From: Cyclospora cayetanensis
Lineage: Eukaryota > Apicomplexa > Conoidasida > Eucoccidiorida > Eimeriidae
DNA: 64,000 nucleotides
Direction of reading: 5' to 3'
Assembly: GCF_002999335.1 (NCBI RefSeq)
Contig: NW_020312752.1
Coordinates: 62,001 to 126,000, forward strand
Made by a program: the position numbers and the translations under genes. Below, piece after piece: positions 12,953-24,512 of this stretch (the first letter of the stretch is position 1; each line of letters opens with the position of its first letter). The notes under the pieces were generated by a model. That model searched no databases, was not told the DNA's origin, and was given only the letters and a program-made list of their open reading frames with translations.

Positions 12953-15000
12953 TCAGAGGTCGACGCCACACTGTGTTCTCAAATTTTGCAGCAACTCGTC
13001 CACACTGTGCACTCTGACTCCTCTCTTTCGTTCAGGCGGCTCCTCCACTCTGAAAAACACAGGCACAGTTGCCGGATCATGCATGACAATCGGTTGATCC
13101 ACGTCACATCGAATCCGGTTGAAGCTGTTCGAGTTTTAGGCGTGCAAGATAAGCGCATTAGAAAATCAAATGACTGATTTAGTAAAGCCGTCTCTGGCTA
13201 AGTGTTAAAGAAGTTAAGATTATCAGAACATGCCTGAGGATCTGTAGCCTTGGGCTGATATCAACGCCTACCAGGAACATGAAACACATCCCAAAACCGC
13301 TTAGCATCACAGTTGGCGGACAGATCTGTTCTTCTCTATATCTCACTAAAATATATGTGAAGATCGAACAGCGGGCGAGATGGCGCAGAGGCTCAAATAG
13401 CATTCGCATCCCCTTGACGCTGGAGCACTCCAAACTTATGTGAGTGCCCCTGGGTAACCCCATCTTACACAACTCCTTAAGAAGGGGATTACCAAGCTCT
13501 TGTGCGTCCAGTAGCTTAATTGTTTTTTTTCTGGCCTTGATAAGGTTGGGGAGAGAGACAAAACGTGGTTGGTTCATACGGAGGTCGCACGTAATGACCA
13601 ACGGCAAAGGTGCTCGGACCTGCCATAATGGAGACAGAATGTGGCAAAGGAAGTATGCATACAGGGGGAGTCAAAAAACGGGTTCGGATCTTCTTTTTAA
13701 AAAGAGGGTCACAGGAAATATGGCCCCTTAGTGGCAAACAAGTATGCGAAGAGGGGACAGGCTCTCAACGCAGCGCCCGCAGCCTGCACTGATTCAGAAG
13801 GAGCGTACAGCTAGAACCACGGGTAGCAGAAACACTGAAGCTAATAACATCATCGTGTATATGCAATACTTTGACGCAGTGATACCGAGAGACTCTGCCT
13901 GTCCTCTCTGAAATAGCGCTTTGTTCTATAAGATTTCGACGGCGCTTTATGTCGCTGTCTTGAATTTATGCGTCTTACCTTTTGGAGTCCCTGATCGACT
14001 TCCCTAGTGCCGATCGCAACGTATCCCTCTCTGTTGCACTGCAACTCCAGGTCGCTGCAAAACGTTATTTGAGGCCATCCAAGCAACCCTGCCAAAAGCT
14101 GACCAACTTGATTGCTATCGGCGTCAATCGCCTGGAGGAACAAGCACAAAGCAGTGTAACCGGGGCAGGCGACAAGGGAAGAACATGCTGAGGGTTCCTA
14201 ATCCCCTTAGGACACGAAAAGGAGAATTAAGTCAGATACACACGCATTGTTTTGGGCTAGTGCTGCCTCTCTCTTTTCTGGTTGTTTGACATTTTTCATT
14301 TCGCCTGGCTTTTAGTGCTACCTGCTGTGGGTTGCCACCCCTCTCACTTGTTTTCCTAAGAACACAATATTCGGCTTTTCTTTGTCGATGATTGACTTGA
14401 AGAGCTTTGCTACGGCTAGAGGCTGTAGTGTTTGATCTGGCTCGAGCTCAGTCCGAATCAGCAGCGCCTTGTCAGCCCCCAAGGCCAGCACCGTGTGCAG
14501 TTGTTCTTTTGCCCTGAAGTTCATAAAAACGCACTAGATTCTAAGCCCAGCATGGCACAGGGAGGCAGGTGGATATATATATCTGAGGAAGATGCAACAA
14601 CTTGTCCCGCGACCTATTCACCAGGGAGTTACATCCATGCAGGCGGGGCCGGGGAGGTACTAGAATGGCATAGGGATACAATCTCTTTGTTTGCCCCCAG
14701 ACTTCGGTAGACCAAAATAAAAAGGATGAAATACGACGAAAGCCAGCACTCTCATGTTAAGACTAAGGAAGAAGCGGCAGAGTGTGCAACTCGCCTGTCG
14801 CATCCCACAGATACGGCAATGATCTCTTTTATAACATTCTGTTCCTTTAGACGGACAGCCGCCTCCACCGCGATCTCACAGAATGGATTAATTGAGTGCT
14901 TTTGTCCTTCTTTTATCATGCCCCGCTTGTTGGGGTGTACATACACCTTAGCCGCATGGTCGATGACACGTTTCACTCCAACTAGCGCGCGCAGCGCCAT
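12953..15000 (-). CDS. ETFB: Electron transfer flavoprotein subunit beta
   Basis: Five minus-strand exons join in phase: 15000-14795, 14513-14348, 14131-13979, 13619-13471 and 13049-12953, giving 256 aa, close to the 255 aa of human ETFB. Clear family segments are the N-terminal [33 protein letters not shown] sequence, [41 protein letters not shown] and the C-terminal [11 protein letters not shown]. With ETF-alpha it forms the mitochondrial FAD/AMP-binding heterodimer that passes electrons from acyl-CoA and related dehydrogenases to ETF-ubiquinone oxidoreductase. Intron 1 has an apparent GC donor (GCGAGT). The loop before VEEPP is about four residues shorter than in human, so a missed micro-exon is possible. 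The start at 15000 matches the conserved N-terminus. Confidence 0.95.
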
Positions 15001-15553
15001 CTTTTTCAATTGTCTTGTTATCTTTTTGAGTGGACATCACTCTAGAATATCTCATTTTATGCCTGCTAATGCATTTTTGTGTGTTCAGGAAAATTTCCTC
15101 AATCAACAGACTTGCTATCAGATACGAGAGCCCCGTCCAGCCACCGCGCATGCGGCGCGTTCAGTGTGTATCTCGCCTTCGTCATGTTCTTCCGGAGCCT
15201 GAAAAAGACATGTTCCTTGCTCTTTTATAGACAGTATGACTCATCTATCATATTTAATGCTGATGAGGCATATCCATGGTGAGTTTCCTATATATTTTCT
15301 AGCGTTTTCCAACAGCGCTCCCTCCCTAATGCTGCCGCATAAGATGGCCCCTTGACTTCGCAAGCGGCAGCGACACCCTCATCCCAGCATAACTCGAGAG
15401 GGTCCACTTCACTGCATGACGATGCCTTTTCGCTGCTCTTAGAGCTGCGTCCCTCGATAGGCAACCTTGAGAAGTGGGCTCCCATGCTGTAGTGGCATTC
15501 ACAGCTCGATGCGGATCGGCCACAACGGCCTCATGTGCTACACGGTGTTCTGA
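15001..15553. other. Divergent intergenic region (ETFB / LCMT1)
   Basis: About 550 bp lie between two divergent start codons and probably hold both promoters. No exon or RNA gene is recognised. Confidence 0.4.
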
Positions 15554-18500
15554 GTGACTTTTGTCGCGCCAAGGCCACAGGTTCTCTCTTCGCTTGTAGA
15601 ACTTCCAGGACCATTTAGCGCTGCACAGGGATCTTCGCCCGAATACACAATGCAGCCTTGGCCCCACTCTTCTAGTTCGATTCAGAGTGGGGAAGAATGT
15701 GCCATATCTTCCATGCCTCCTCCGAGTAGGGTCCCTAGGGCACCACCAACTCCTTTCTCTCCCTGCTCAAGGGAAGACGCCGCTGTAGCTGCCAGCTCCC
15801 CGTCACTAGATTCCAGCAGCAGTCAGTGCCCCAGAGCCCCGCTATGGGGCGAACTGAGGCCCCATCAGATCGGCGGAGGGGTTCCTGATGGCTTTCCTAG
15901 ACGGACAGGCCAGCCTCTCGGCTGTGCAGTCCTCAGGGCGTCCGACCTGGTTCACGCAGGCAGCGATTTCCCACCTGCGGCTGGGCTTGACATATTTCGG
16001 ACCCCCTCTGGCTCTAGGGCTGATTTGAGAGGTTCCTTTGGCATGGCGGCAGCAGCCACTGGTGGCTTCGGGGATGCACGCTCCCGATTTGGCGGCTTTG
16101 GAGGGCATGGCAGCGCATTAGGCCCTGCTGGATTGCCAGCGCTGCCAGAATCCTTTGGCGCCGCTGGAGGCCCCCCCTTGGGCCCTAATGTTGGCTCTCA
16201 TCGTCCGGAGGCGTTTCGCTTCTTCCAACGGGCATTGAGGCCCCTCGACGAGGACAGCGAGTGTCTAGATGGCTGGGGTTCGGGGGGCTGGGGCGGCGAC
16301 TGTCCAGGCGTAAAGAGGACCAGTGGCGACGCTGCGTTGAGCAAATTCTCTGCCTCCCTTCTGGGGTACTTTCCGGATGAATTCTTGAAGCATTTCGTCA
16401 AGAATCCAACGCGCATGCAGCCTTTGATCAACAGAGGTTAGAGGGGAGACAGGGGGCGGGAGCTGGGAGTCATGCTGGGAGTGGGCCCCCTGTTGAGCCT
16501 ATTCGAGCATCTTCATGAAAGACCCCAGGGGCGTGCTCGTATCAAAGAAAAGCTGCAACGCGCTTGCGGCTCTAACGCATCTACAAGAGGACTTCCTGCG
16601 TTGTTTCTGGCTGCAGGCTATTACTCAAGGGTCGAGGCAATCCGTCGGCTCATTGCTGCATTTCTTAAGGACGCCGAAGAACTCGCCGCAAGGAGGCCCC
16701 CAAGAGACTCCTTTGTAAAGACGGTCTCCCCCAGGAGCTTCTCGACTGGAGAGGTCTCTGAGGAGGACCTTTGCAGAAGTCACGAAAGGAGCTCCAAGGA
16801 AGGGGGGGGGCTGGCCGAGGGGAGAACGCAGGGGCAAATTGCTCAGGTTGTGAATTTTGGAGCAGGCGCTGACACAACAGCCTTTTTCTTGGCGGTGCGT
16901 AGGAGGATGGGCGCCTTTTAAATTATCGGTGCTTGATGGTGCTGCACGGTGTGCCCTGTTCCTGACAATTCTCTTAGAGGTGCTGCTCGTTGTCTTGTAT
17001 GCCCATAGATGCACGAGAGAAGAGCAGGATACCCGAACTGTCGTAGATGCTTCATGCATTTTTAGACTTTGACATAATTGTGATTCGTCGTGCAGCGAGA
17101 CGGTCGGGCGATTGCATTTGATCTCGACTTCCCGGACGTGTGCAGAGAGAAGGAAGCTGTAATCCAGAGGTGGCTCACCCTTCTTAAGCACTTAGTTTCG
17201 TTTGTTTAGCCCCTTCTTTCTCGCCCTTTGCCTGCGGTTTTCTAGGAGTCCTCCCGCTGTGTGTCTCCTTTGTGTGTGTAGTAAGTACCACATTAGTGCT
17301 CTAAGTCCACATGTTGAGCCTCTTTCTGCTGTCCTGCTCCAACTCTCGCTCCTTCAGGAGGAGCCTGTGAAAACCAACTCCTGCTGTCTCCTATTCTTTT
17401 GCTTTTTACTGTGTAGAGTTCCGGAGCTCCGCGAGTGCCTCGGACCTAGCTGCGCGTCACGTGAGGGTGCCCGCTCCTCCTAGCCGTTGCATTGCCTGCT
17501 GCTCCACAGTGTGGAAAGCGTAGAAGGTCGTTCCTTATTTTGTTGGCTTGTCGGGTGCTCCTGGGGCAAACACAATATACATCGCAATAACACAACAGTG
17601 GGAGGCAGCTATTCGTTCGTCAGGAACGCTGCGGAGTTAACGAGCTGGTAGTATGAGGGCGCTGAACATCACCTTTTCGCAGTATTGCACTTACAGACGC
17701 TGATTTCGGTTGCGTTCCTTTCTTATAATGCACGTACTGCACACACGGCAAAAAGCAGATGTATCCAACATTTTCCTGTGCCATTTGCTTTTTCTCGCAC
17801 CCGTTTGCGCAGCTCCTGATGATCCTTGTGTTCTTCGAACAACAAACTACCGTCTGGTATGCTTCTGGATTTGGTATTCTACTATCTAGCCAAATTGGGG
17901 TTTGGTATGTATTCTTGTTTCCTCGTTCCATTACAGGCACCGAGTTGTTCGCATGTTTGCGCATCTTTCTTGATGCCGATGCAACTGCGCTTTCTCAGGT
18001 GGCGGCAGACCTGCGAAATCTGCAAAATCTGAAATCAGCGGTGGCAAAAGCGGGATTCAGGCAAGAGTAAGCGCCTTTATGTTTTCCAATTTCTTTGATA
18101 GAGTCGCTTTGCTATTTCTGTTGTCCTATAGTGCTGCCATTCCCCAGCACTTCACGAATTGAACTGGCACATCTGCCCCTTTAGATGTGATCTTGCTGCA
18201 TTAACCTGAAGCAAACTTTTGTTGGCCACAGGAAAGCTTTTATAGAGCAATAGTAGGTATTGGAACACTTTATGCCATTACTAATTTTGCGCTCCTTTCT
18301 GCATTTTCCAACTCCTTTTCCCACTTAACCGGTCCCTTGATGTGTTTTGCCGCAGCCTGCCCACGCTCTTTCTCTGCGAGTGCGTTTTGATTTATCTTCG
18401 AGTGGAAGAGGCAGACGCAGTGAGCCTCTTTCCCATCAACTACGATTTTGTCTTCCTGAGGAAACGCATTTTGGTGGAAACCCACAGGAACATACACTGC

Positions 18501-20641
18501 AATCAAATATACTGTTCCCTTTTCCTTTGTGTGGCGCTTACTGGCTACCTATTTCTTGCTTGGATAAGTGCATATCTGAATATCAAGAGTTGCAGTTCAA
18601 CATCTGTAACGGCGATTTTTTGCCCAACGTCATTTCGTGCTCAGTCGAGTCCATTTTTGATCAAATACAAACACTTCAGAGCGGCATTGTCAAATAGGCT
18701 TTCGCTTTTCCTTCACAGGTACTCAAGTGGGCCGCCGAGGCGTCGCTTGCTCCGTGTGCCCTTGTGCTATATGAACAATTCAATCCGGAGGATCCTTTTG
18801 GAAGAGTAATGATCCGCAACCTACAGGTCATTGCAGAGAATATAATAAATCAAGTCCAATACGCGCATTGAAATCTTTTCACACCGCAGCAATAAATAGA
18901 GCGCTTTCTGTATCTCTTTCCCGTGTGTGGCCTTTACTAATCCTTTTCTCCGCCTTCCCTTCACTAATCCTTTTTTCCGCCTTCCCTTTACTTGTATTCT
19001 TCCAAGGGTGGCAGTCATACAATAGAACACCACAAGAGACATTAGTTGGTTCTACACGTTCTCTTTCTCCGTCTTCGTGTCTGCCGTATTTCCATGTGAT
19101 GTAATTCCTTGGAAAAGAGAAGCCCAATATCCTTTCCTTTGGATACACTGGTATTATCGCATGTCCACCTCGTCTTCCCAATTATTACATGCGCTTTTTT
19201 CCTTTTCAGACGAGGGATTGCCCGTTACTGACAATTCGGGCATACCCAACACTTGACTCTCAAAAAAAAAGGCAAGTGAACCAAATAAGAAAATCCCCAC
19301 CAAAAGAAGTTCTACAGATGAGCAAAAGATGCAATCGATTCTCTGTGTCGGTTTTCTCAACTGTTGCACTCAGTTGGATTTCCTCCATACTGTTCTAGAC
19401 CCATATGATCATTAGATTTCTTTGGTCTATCTTGCACGTGCTCAGTAGCCTGTTTTACTATTTCCTAGTCAGGTGCTCTTACTAAAGCTCGCAGTTGGAG
19501 CGGGACAAAGATGCGGTTTTTGCACAAAAATGAAAGACCTGTCAGTTATACGTTTGTAGAAGCAGAGAGGTAGCAGACGGCCAGAAAAATAGACGCGCCT
19601 CAGCCTGAGGGAAGAGGCGACGCGGTGCATTGACAGACCAACAAAGGGACAGTCACATTGTTGTTGAATGTACATTTGGTGAAAACTGGTGCTGCTGGAA
19701 GTTTCCGCTGCGCATACATTTTCATGCATCTGAATTTGGACACTAGATGTGCACACTGTAGGTGTGTATACCTGCAGAGCTGCGTAGGGATACATAGCAT
19801 AGTTTCGCATCAAGGATGCAGAATTAAAGAGACCTGAATTTAAAGGTGATCGATCGTGCAATAGTGATAGGTCTGGCAGCAAAGAGACAAAGAAGAAGCG
19901 CTATTGCCCTGTAGCGGACTCAACGTTTCTCTTACCGTTCTGGTTTTGCTCAGGTTTGTCGCTCAAGGCTGGCCGGAAAGTAGCGTGGCAGACATGCGAC
20001 ATGTTTATGAGAAGTTTCTGCCGAAGGAAGAGAGAGAGCGTGTGCAGGTGGGCAGCAGCCTCTTATGTTGACTCGGTCTGCCCTCTCCCTGGGGTAAAGG
20101 TGCTCGTCTTTTGGTAAGATTCATCGTCGCCATGAGCGCATGCGGGCAAACCAGCTAAACGTTCCTAGACGCGTGTTTTATTCTGTTTTTTCCCAAAAGA
20201 TTTAAATCGCATTGCCTGTTCCATCCTTTTTTCTTGCTGTTTGTCTGCCCTCCCACCGTCACCTTGTTATGGGTTTTCCATTCATTCTTCAGGCCCTGGA
20301 GATATTCGACGAATTGGAGGAGTGGTGGCTTATTCAATCCCACTACTTCCTCGCCGTGCTCCTCCGCCCGGCTCCATCGCAAGTAGGCTGCACTCTATCA
20401 TTGAAAGCATCTCAAAGTGCCCCCCTTAGGGCCCGTCGAGGTTCTCAGACCACCCACCAAACGTATGGCACTCAGGTGGCATGTAGAAAACTCTTTGACT
20501 TACTAGGGGCGTGCATTAACCTTGAAGGCAAATCACATCACTCTTAACTAATCCTCGTGCTGTTTGCTGCAGGCGGGAGGTGCCACTCTGCCGAGTTTGT
20601 CGTCCGTGTTCGAACAGCATAATTTATGCTCAGCGCAGTAA
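15554..20641 (+). CDS. LCMT1: Leucine carboxyl methyltransferase (PP2A methyltransferase)
   Basis: Eleven exons join in phase: 15554-16436, 16617-16894, 17096-17169, 17417-17460, 17937-18066, 18356-18419, 18719-18826, 19210-19271, 19954-20047, 20294-20383 and 20573-20641, giving about 631 aa. LCMT landmarks appear in order: INRGYYSRVEAIRRLI, the SAM-binding VVNFGAGADTTAF, FDLDFPDVCREKEAV, AADLRNLQNLK, LPTLFLCECVLIYL, YEQFNPEDPFGRVMIRNLQ, CPLLTIRAYPTLDSQKK, FVAQGWPESSVADM and LEIFDELEEW. Family members methylate the C-terminal leucine of the PP2A catalytic subunit. About 265 residues of low-complexity Gly/Ser/Pro-rich sequence precede the domain, and an insert lies between the YYSR and VVNFGAG motifs. 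The eighth intron begins with GCAAGT. The N-terminal start and the last exon are less sure. Confidence 0.93.
18932..18992. repeat. Short tandem repeat in an LCMT1 intron (27-bp unit)
   Basis: Two 27-bp units, at 18932-18958 and 18959-18985, differ at only two positions and are followed by a few bases of a third. The sequence is pyrimidine-rich and lies in the intron between exons 7 and 8. No function is implied. Confidence 0.7.
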
Positions 20642-20701
20642 AATTATACTGCGCACCAAATGGAGGGAATATGAAGAATGGTTCGCAGCAAAGGGAATCG
20701 C

Positions 20702-22331
20702 TTAGGCGCGGGGCAGAGATGCATCAAGCTGTTCGCAGACAACAGGTGGCAATTCGACGTCAATGCAGCTGAAGTCTTGCTGCATGTGTTCCTGGTCGGT
20801 CGTGCCCGTCAGAGGCACGATATCCCGCTCCATTAAATAGCGAAACCAGAGCTGCATCACAGTAAAAACATACAAAAATGTACACGTCGACGGTACAGCC
20901 ATGCATGCAGTCACGTGCTGCCTTTACACTTTCTGCCCAACGGCTGCAAACATAAACCAGCTCAGCGCACAAGCGGCAACATTTACTTTTTGTCAAATAT
21001 CTGCATGGATAGAAACAAGCTGCGGCCTAGGCACTTTTAATACTTGTCGACCTATGTAGCTGTCTACTCCCCCGCGGCGAGCTGTCAGGTGGTGCCGTTG
21101 GAGCACAACGTACAGAGGGCAGGCTACTCTGTGTCTGAATACCTAAATTATCGATATTTTCACAAAGGAGAGTAAGATGCAGAGATTCACCCCAAATGCG
21201 GTCAGCGGTCGGTTCTCGTCAACCTTATCTATATTACAGCAGCCTATTCAAGCCCTCCGCCCTCGTACGCTGACCTGTTCGGGAGTGCATTTGAGCCTCC
21301 TGGCAGAGTGAGTGATAATAGGATCCCTCAGGACATGGGGGTTTGCAGTAAGTGTCCAGAATCCCTGATAAACAATTCCATTCTTGCAGCACCAGGCCCT
21401 CAGCGATGCATCATAACCTGTGGCTGGGTAGAAACGGTTCTGCACGATCACGGGCTTGATAGATGCAGCTGCATGCAGGTGTTGCAGATCTTGAAGGCAA
21501 TAGCAATTGCTTATGCCTAAAGCCCTAACATGGCCCCTCTCTACTGCTGCCTCTAGACCCCTCCAAGCATCCAGTGTCTCTTGTGGAGTGTCTAATGGGG
21601 AATGCAGCAGCACTGCATCAATATATGATACACCCAATTCTCGCAGCGACACCTGAGCGCACACTCCCATATGCAAAGCCATGAAGGCGCAGTGACCGCC
21701 GGTATATATGTCTTTCAGCTCCTCTCCCTCCCCGCTGTTCGTAAGTGCCTACGCCTCTATCCCCCTCTTGACCTCATCATGAGTACCCCTGGTCTCTGGC
21801 GCTACACGCGGTATTTAGTGTACTCTTTTTTCATGTAAAATAAAGAATCACGCGTTTTCGGTGCTATAGCCTCCCCCTGAGAAAGACGTCTGAATGTGTT
21901 CTTCCAGGTAAGGGCGCGCATGAGCATACCTGTATACTGTGTAAGACTTGCTCCTGCACGGGCAAACTTGGGTCATATGGTATAGTTTTCCGGTCTTGCC
22001 CACCTACTGGAGTATATTTTGTTTGAATATACAGCTGTTCTCTGTCTATGTTCATATGGGAGAACGCTTCTGATAGAGCTTCTCCTAAGCCCTTCTGGTT
22101 GTAGTGCTTGGGCTGGCAAGCGGTGTCAAAGCCCCGAAAACCCTCACGCAGGGCCATTATGCACAGTTCCTTTGTTCTCTGTTTCTTCCACGCCGTGCCA
22201 TAAATTATCCTTGGCATCTTGACCGGATGTGAACTGGCCGCCGGTGATGCTGCTGCATCAGCACTTGCGCGGCTTGCGGCCTGTGCAGCTGTAAGAACTA
22301 TATATGGGGACAGTGTCGGGAGGCCCGCCAT
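20702..22331 (-). CDS. Aldo-keto reductase family protein
   Basis: Three exons join in phase 0: 22331-21930, 21652-21275 and 20851-20702, giving 309 aa, the usual length of a single-domain AKR. Family motifs are IIYGTAW, REGFRGFDTA, LYIQTKYTP, YIDAVLLHSPLD, VRALGISNCYCL, IVQNRFYP and IVPLTGTT. The catalytic tetrad can be placed as Asp69, Tyr77, Lys105 and His151. The Asp-Tyr spacing is three residues longer than the usual DTAxxY. The fold reduces aldehydes and ketones with NADPH; the substrate cannot be told. Its stop lies about 60 bp from the end of LCMT1, so the two genes are closely convergent. Confidence 0.92.
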
Positions 22332-23074
22332 TTGTTAGCGCAAGTACAAGCTGTACGTGTGTCGGAACTGAAAGATCTAATAGAAGACGGCGGTAAACCG
22401 CAGCGGAATTCACCCAATAACTAGCGGATGTGGAGGCAGACCGAAGGCCAAAAGCATACGAATGGTTTTTAGGAACTGTATTCAGACAGTCAGTAATATT
22501 CCGCCATCTTGTTGAATCAATAGTCAGAATTTCACGAATAAAGCCATCCTATCTTGAACTGTGCGTGTAAGGTATCTAACAGCGCATTCCGATGGCGACA
22601 AGAAACTGGAGCGACCCCACGGCCGACAGGGGGGTACCAAAGGAACTTGAAAGGCCGACAAATGGCGTGCGAATCTGTGCATGAAACATCATAATCGGGA
22701 TGTACTCCATGAAAGCTGCTTTACTGATTATGTGCCCGTAGAGCTACGGCATGCTGTGTGCTCTCGAAGCGACTTCCGTTCGCTCGGGTCAAGTGGCACA
22801 GAGGCCCCAGAATGAGACCGCTGGTGGCCTTCGCGTCAGTGCCCAAAAGAACGCCTCTGTTTTCGTTATTCCATGGCAAAACTGCCACCTTTCACTGAGT
22901 ATCGCGCTTATTGAAGGGGTTGTAAGGGGAAGGCACCAGGAAGGCATCAGCCTCTCTTGAGGATCTTCAGCCCCATGCTGTCCCGTTCATAATCGTGGTT
23001 CATTTTAACGGAATTGCGTACGCTGGGCTGTACACCCAGCTAAATCCCTCTCTATTTGTGTTACTTGGCGGAAC
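22332..23074. other. Divergent intergenic region (AKR / SDHAF2)
   Basis: About 740 bp separate two divergent start codons. No coding exon or RNA gene is recognised. Promoters for both genes probably lie here. Confidence 0.4.
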
Positions 23075-23998
23075 GTGGCGACCCCCTGCGTTCTCCGGAG
23101 GCACGCAGCGTTGATTCAACAAGCTGCAGCGGCCTGTCCACATTCCTCTACATCGCTCCTTTGCGGCCATTCTGCGGCATTTGTGGGCCTTAAAACAATG
23201 ACATATGTGTTCTCCGCTAGAGCGCTGCAAAGGCTTGGGACAGCCGGAATTGCACCGCTCGTCCGTCTTCTTGCAACGCCCCCCCAGCGTGGAGTACGTG
23301 GCAGAGAGGCACGGTGGTTTCACAGCACTCAAGGCGCCATAGACGATCAAGGGTCCTCTTCATCATGGACACCTCAGCAGAAGCGCATTCTCTATCGCAG
23401 CAAGCAGGTAGGTAACAGCGCGCTGTACGCTGAATCCGGATGACTGCCTTGTGCAGCTGATATGCGAAGGAGCGCATGACAAGCGCCTCTCTGCCAAGTG
23501 CCATGCATCTTTTTCAAGTTTATTAGGCAGGCTGTAACCAATGCTCTTTGAGCCATCAGTTTGTGTGCAAAATGATTTCTCAGAGAGGGTGGGTAGAGCT
23601 CGACCTTATCCTCAGCGCCTTCACCGACAAACACGTCGGGGCATTTTCCAATGAAGTGAGGTTTAGTTTTTGCTGCCACTGGCGATGTTGAGTACACGTT
23701 CTCTACGTTACGCGGTCTACCTGTTTATTGCTTTGTGTGCTGCACCAATCATAGCAGCAGACCCCAAAGCTTCCCGATGTGTGCTTTGCAATTGCAGGAG
23801 CTCGCAGAGCTCGAGAAGATACTTGATGAGGAAAACGTGGTGCTTTACGGGTGTCTTGTGGGAACCAACGGGCAATTAGAAGTGCCGCCCCCTCACTTGC
23901 AAGATTCGTTGCTCTTTCAACGGCTGAGGCAGTTTGCTTGCCACGAATACCCAAATCTTGTCGCATCACAGTTGAGGAAAGCGTCTGGCGATTCGTAA
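23075..23998 (+). CDS. SDHAF2: Succinate dehydrogenase assembly factor 2 (Sdh5 family), mitochondrial
   Basis: Three exons join in phase 0: 23075-23407, 23584-23655 and 23798-23998, giving 201 aa. The core reads QQKRILYRSKQ, RGWVELDLILSAFTDKHV and ELAELEKILDEENVVLYGCL, matching the Sdh5/DUF339 pattern of RxLxYxSKxRGxxELDxxLxxF followed by an LxxFExLL-type helix. The first 90 or so residues are rich in Arg, Ala and Ser with few acidic residues, as in a mitochondrial presequence. Family members help attach FAD covalently to the SDH flavoprotein in the matrix. The C-terminus (to SQLRKASGDS) is poorly conserved but of ordinary length. Confidence 0.9.
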
Positions 23999-24512
23999 AC
24001 TCCAACTCCAACGCTGTGCAGTGCCAGTTTGTTCTCTGAGTGCATGCATTTGTACTGGGGAAGGTAATAAGGGTTTTGTTCCCCGTGGCATGCAGAGCGC
24101 ACAGGGGAGAAGCCGTCTGGTCAAGCAGTTTTTGTGCCATCCACGACATTATTGGACCTTTTGGTGCTGCATGGAGGCCGCTTCCAAGCAATCTTTTGCG
24201 TGGTTGTACGACTGAGAAAGAGGTCGACACAGTGGGTTCGATGCTACACGGAGGGGCGTCCCGTTAGAGGAGAAAAACATATCGGGCTGCTGTCCGTGCC
24301 GAGTTCTTCCTCAATAGCTTGCCATATCATGCGAGGCAGGTCATTCAAAACATCCAGCCTGAATGCCGTTTCCATACATTAATTGCTTCTTGCGCTGAAT
24401 TTCGGTTGAGGCGTTAGGGCACCCCGAAACACTCCCGCATTGCCGCATCTCACGTGTAAGTTGCTCTTGTGCGGCGAAGTTTTATGAGTTGGCGTCTGGC
24501 AGCGAAGCAACA

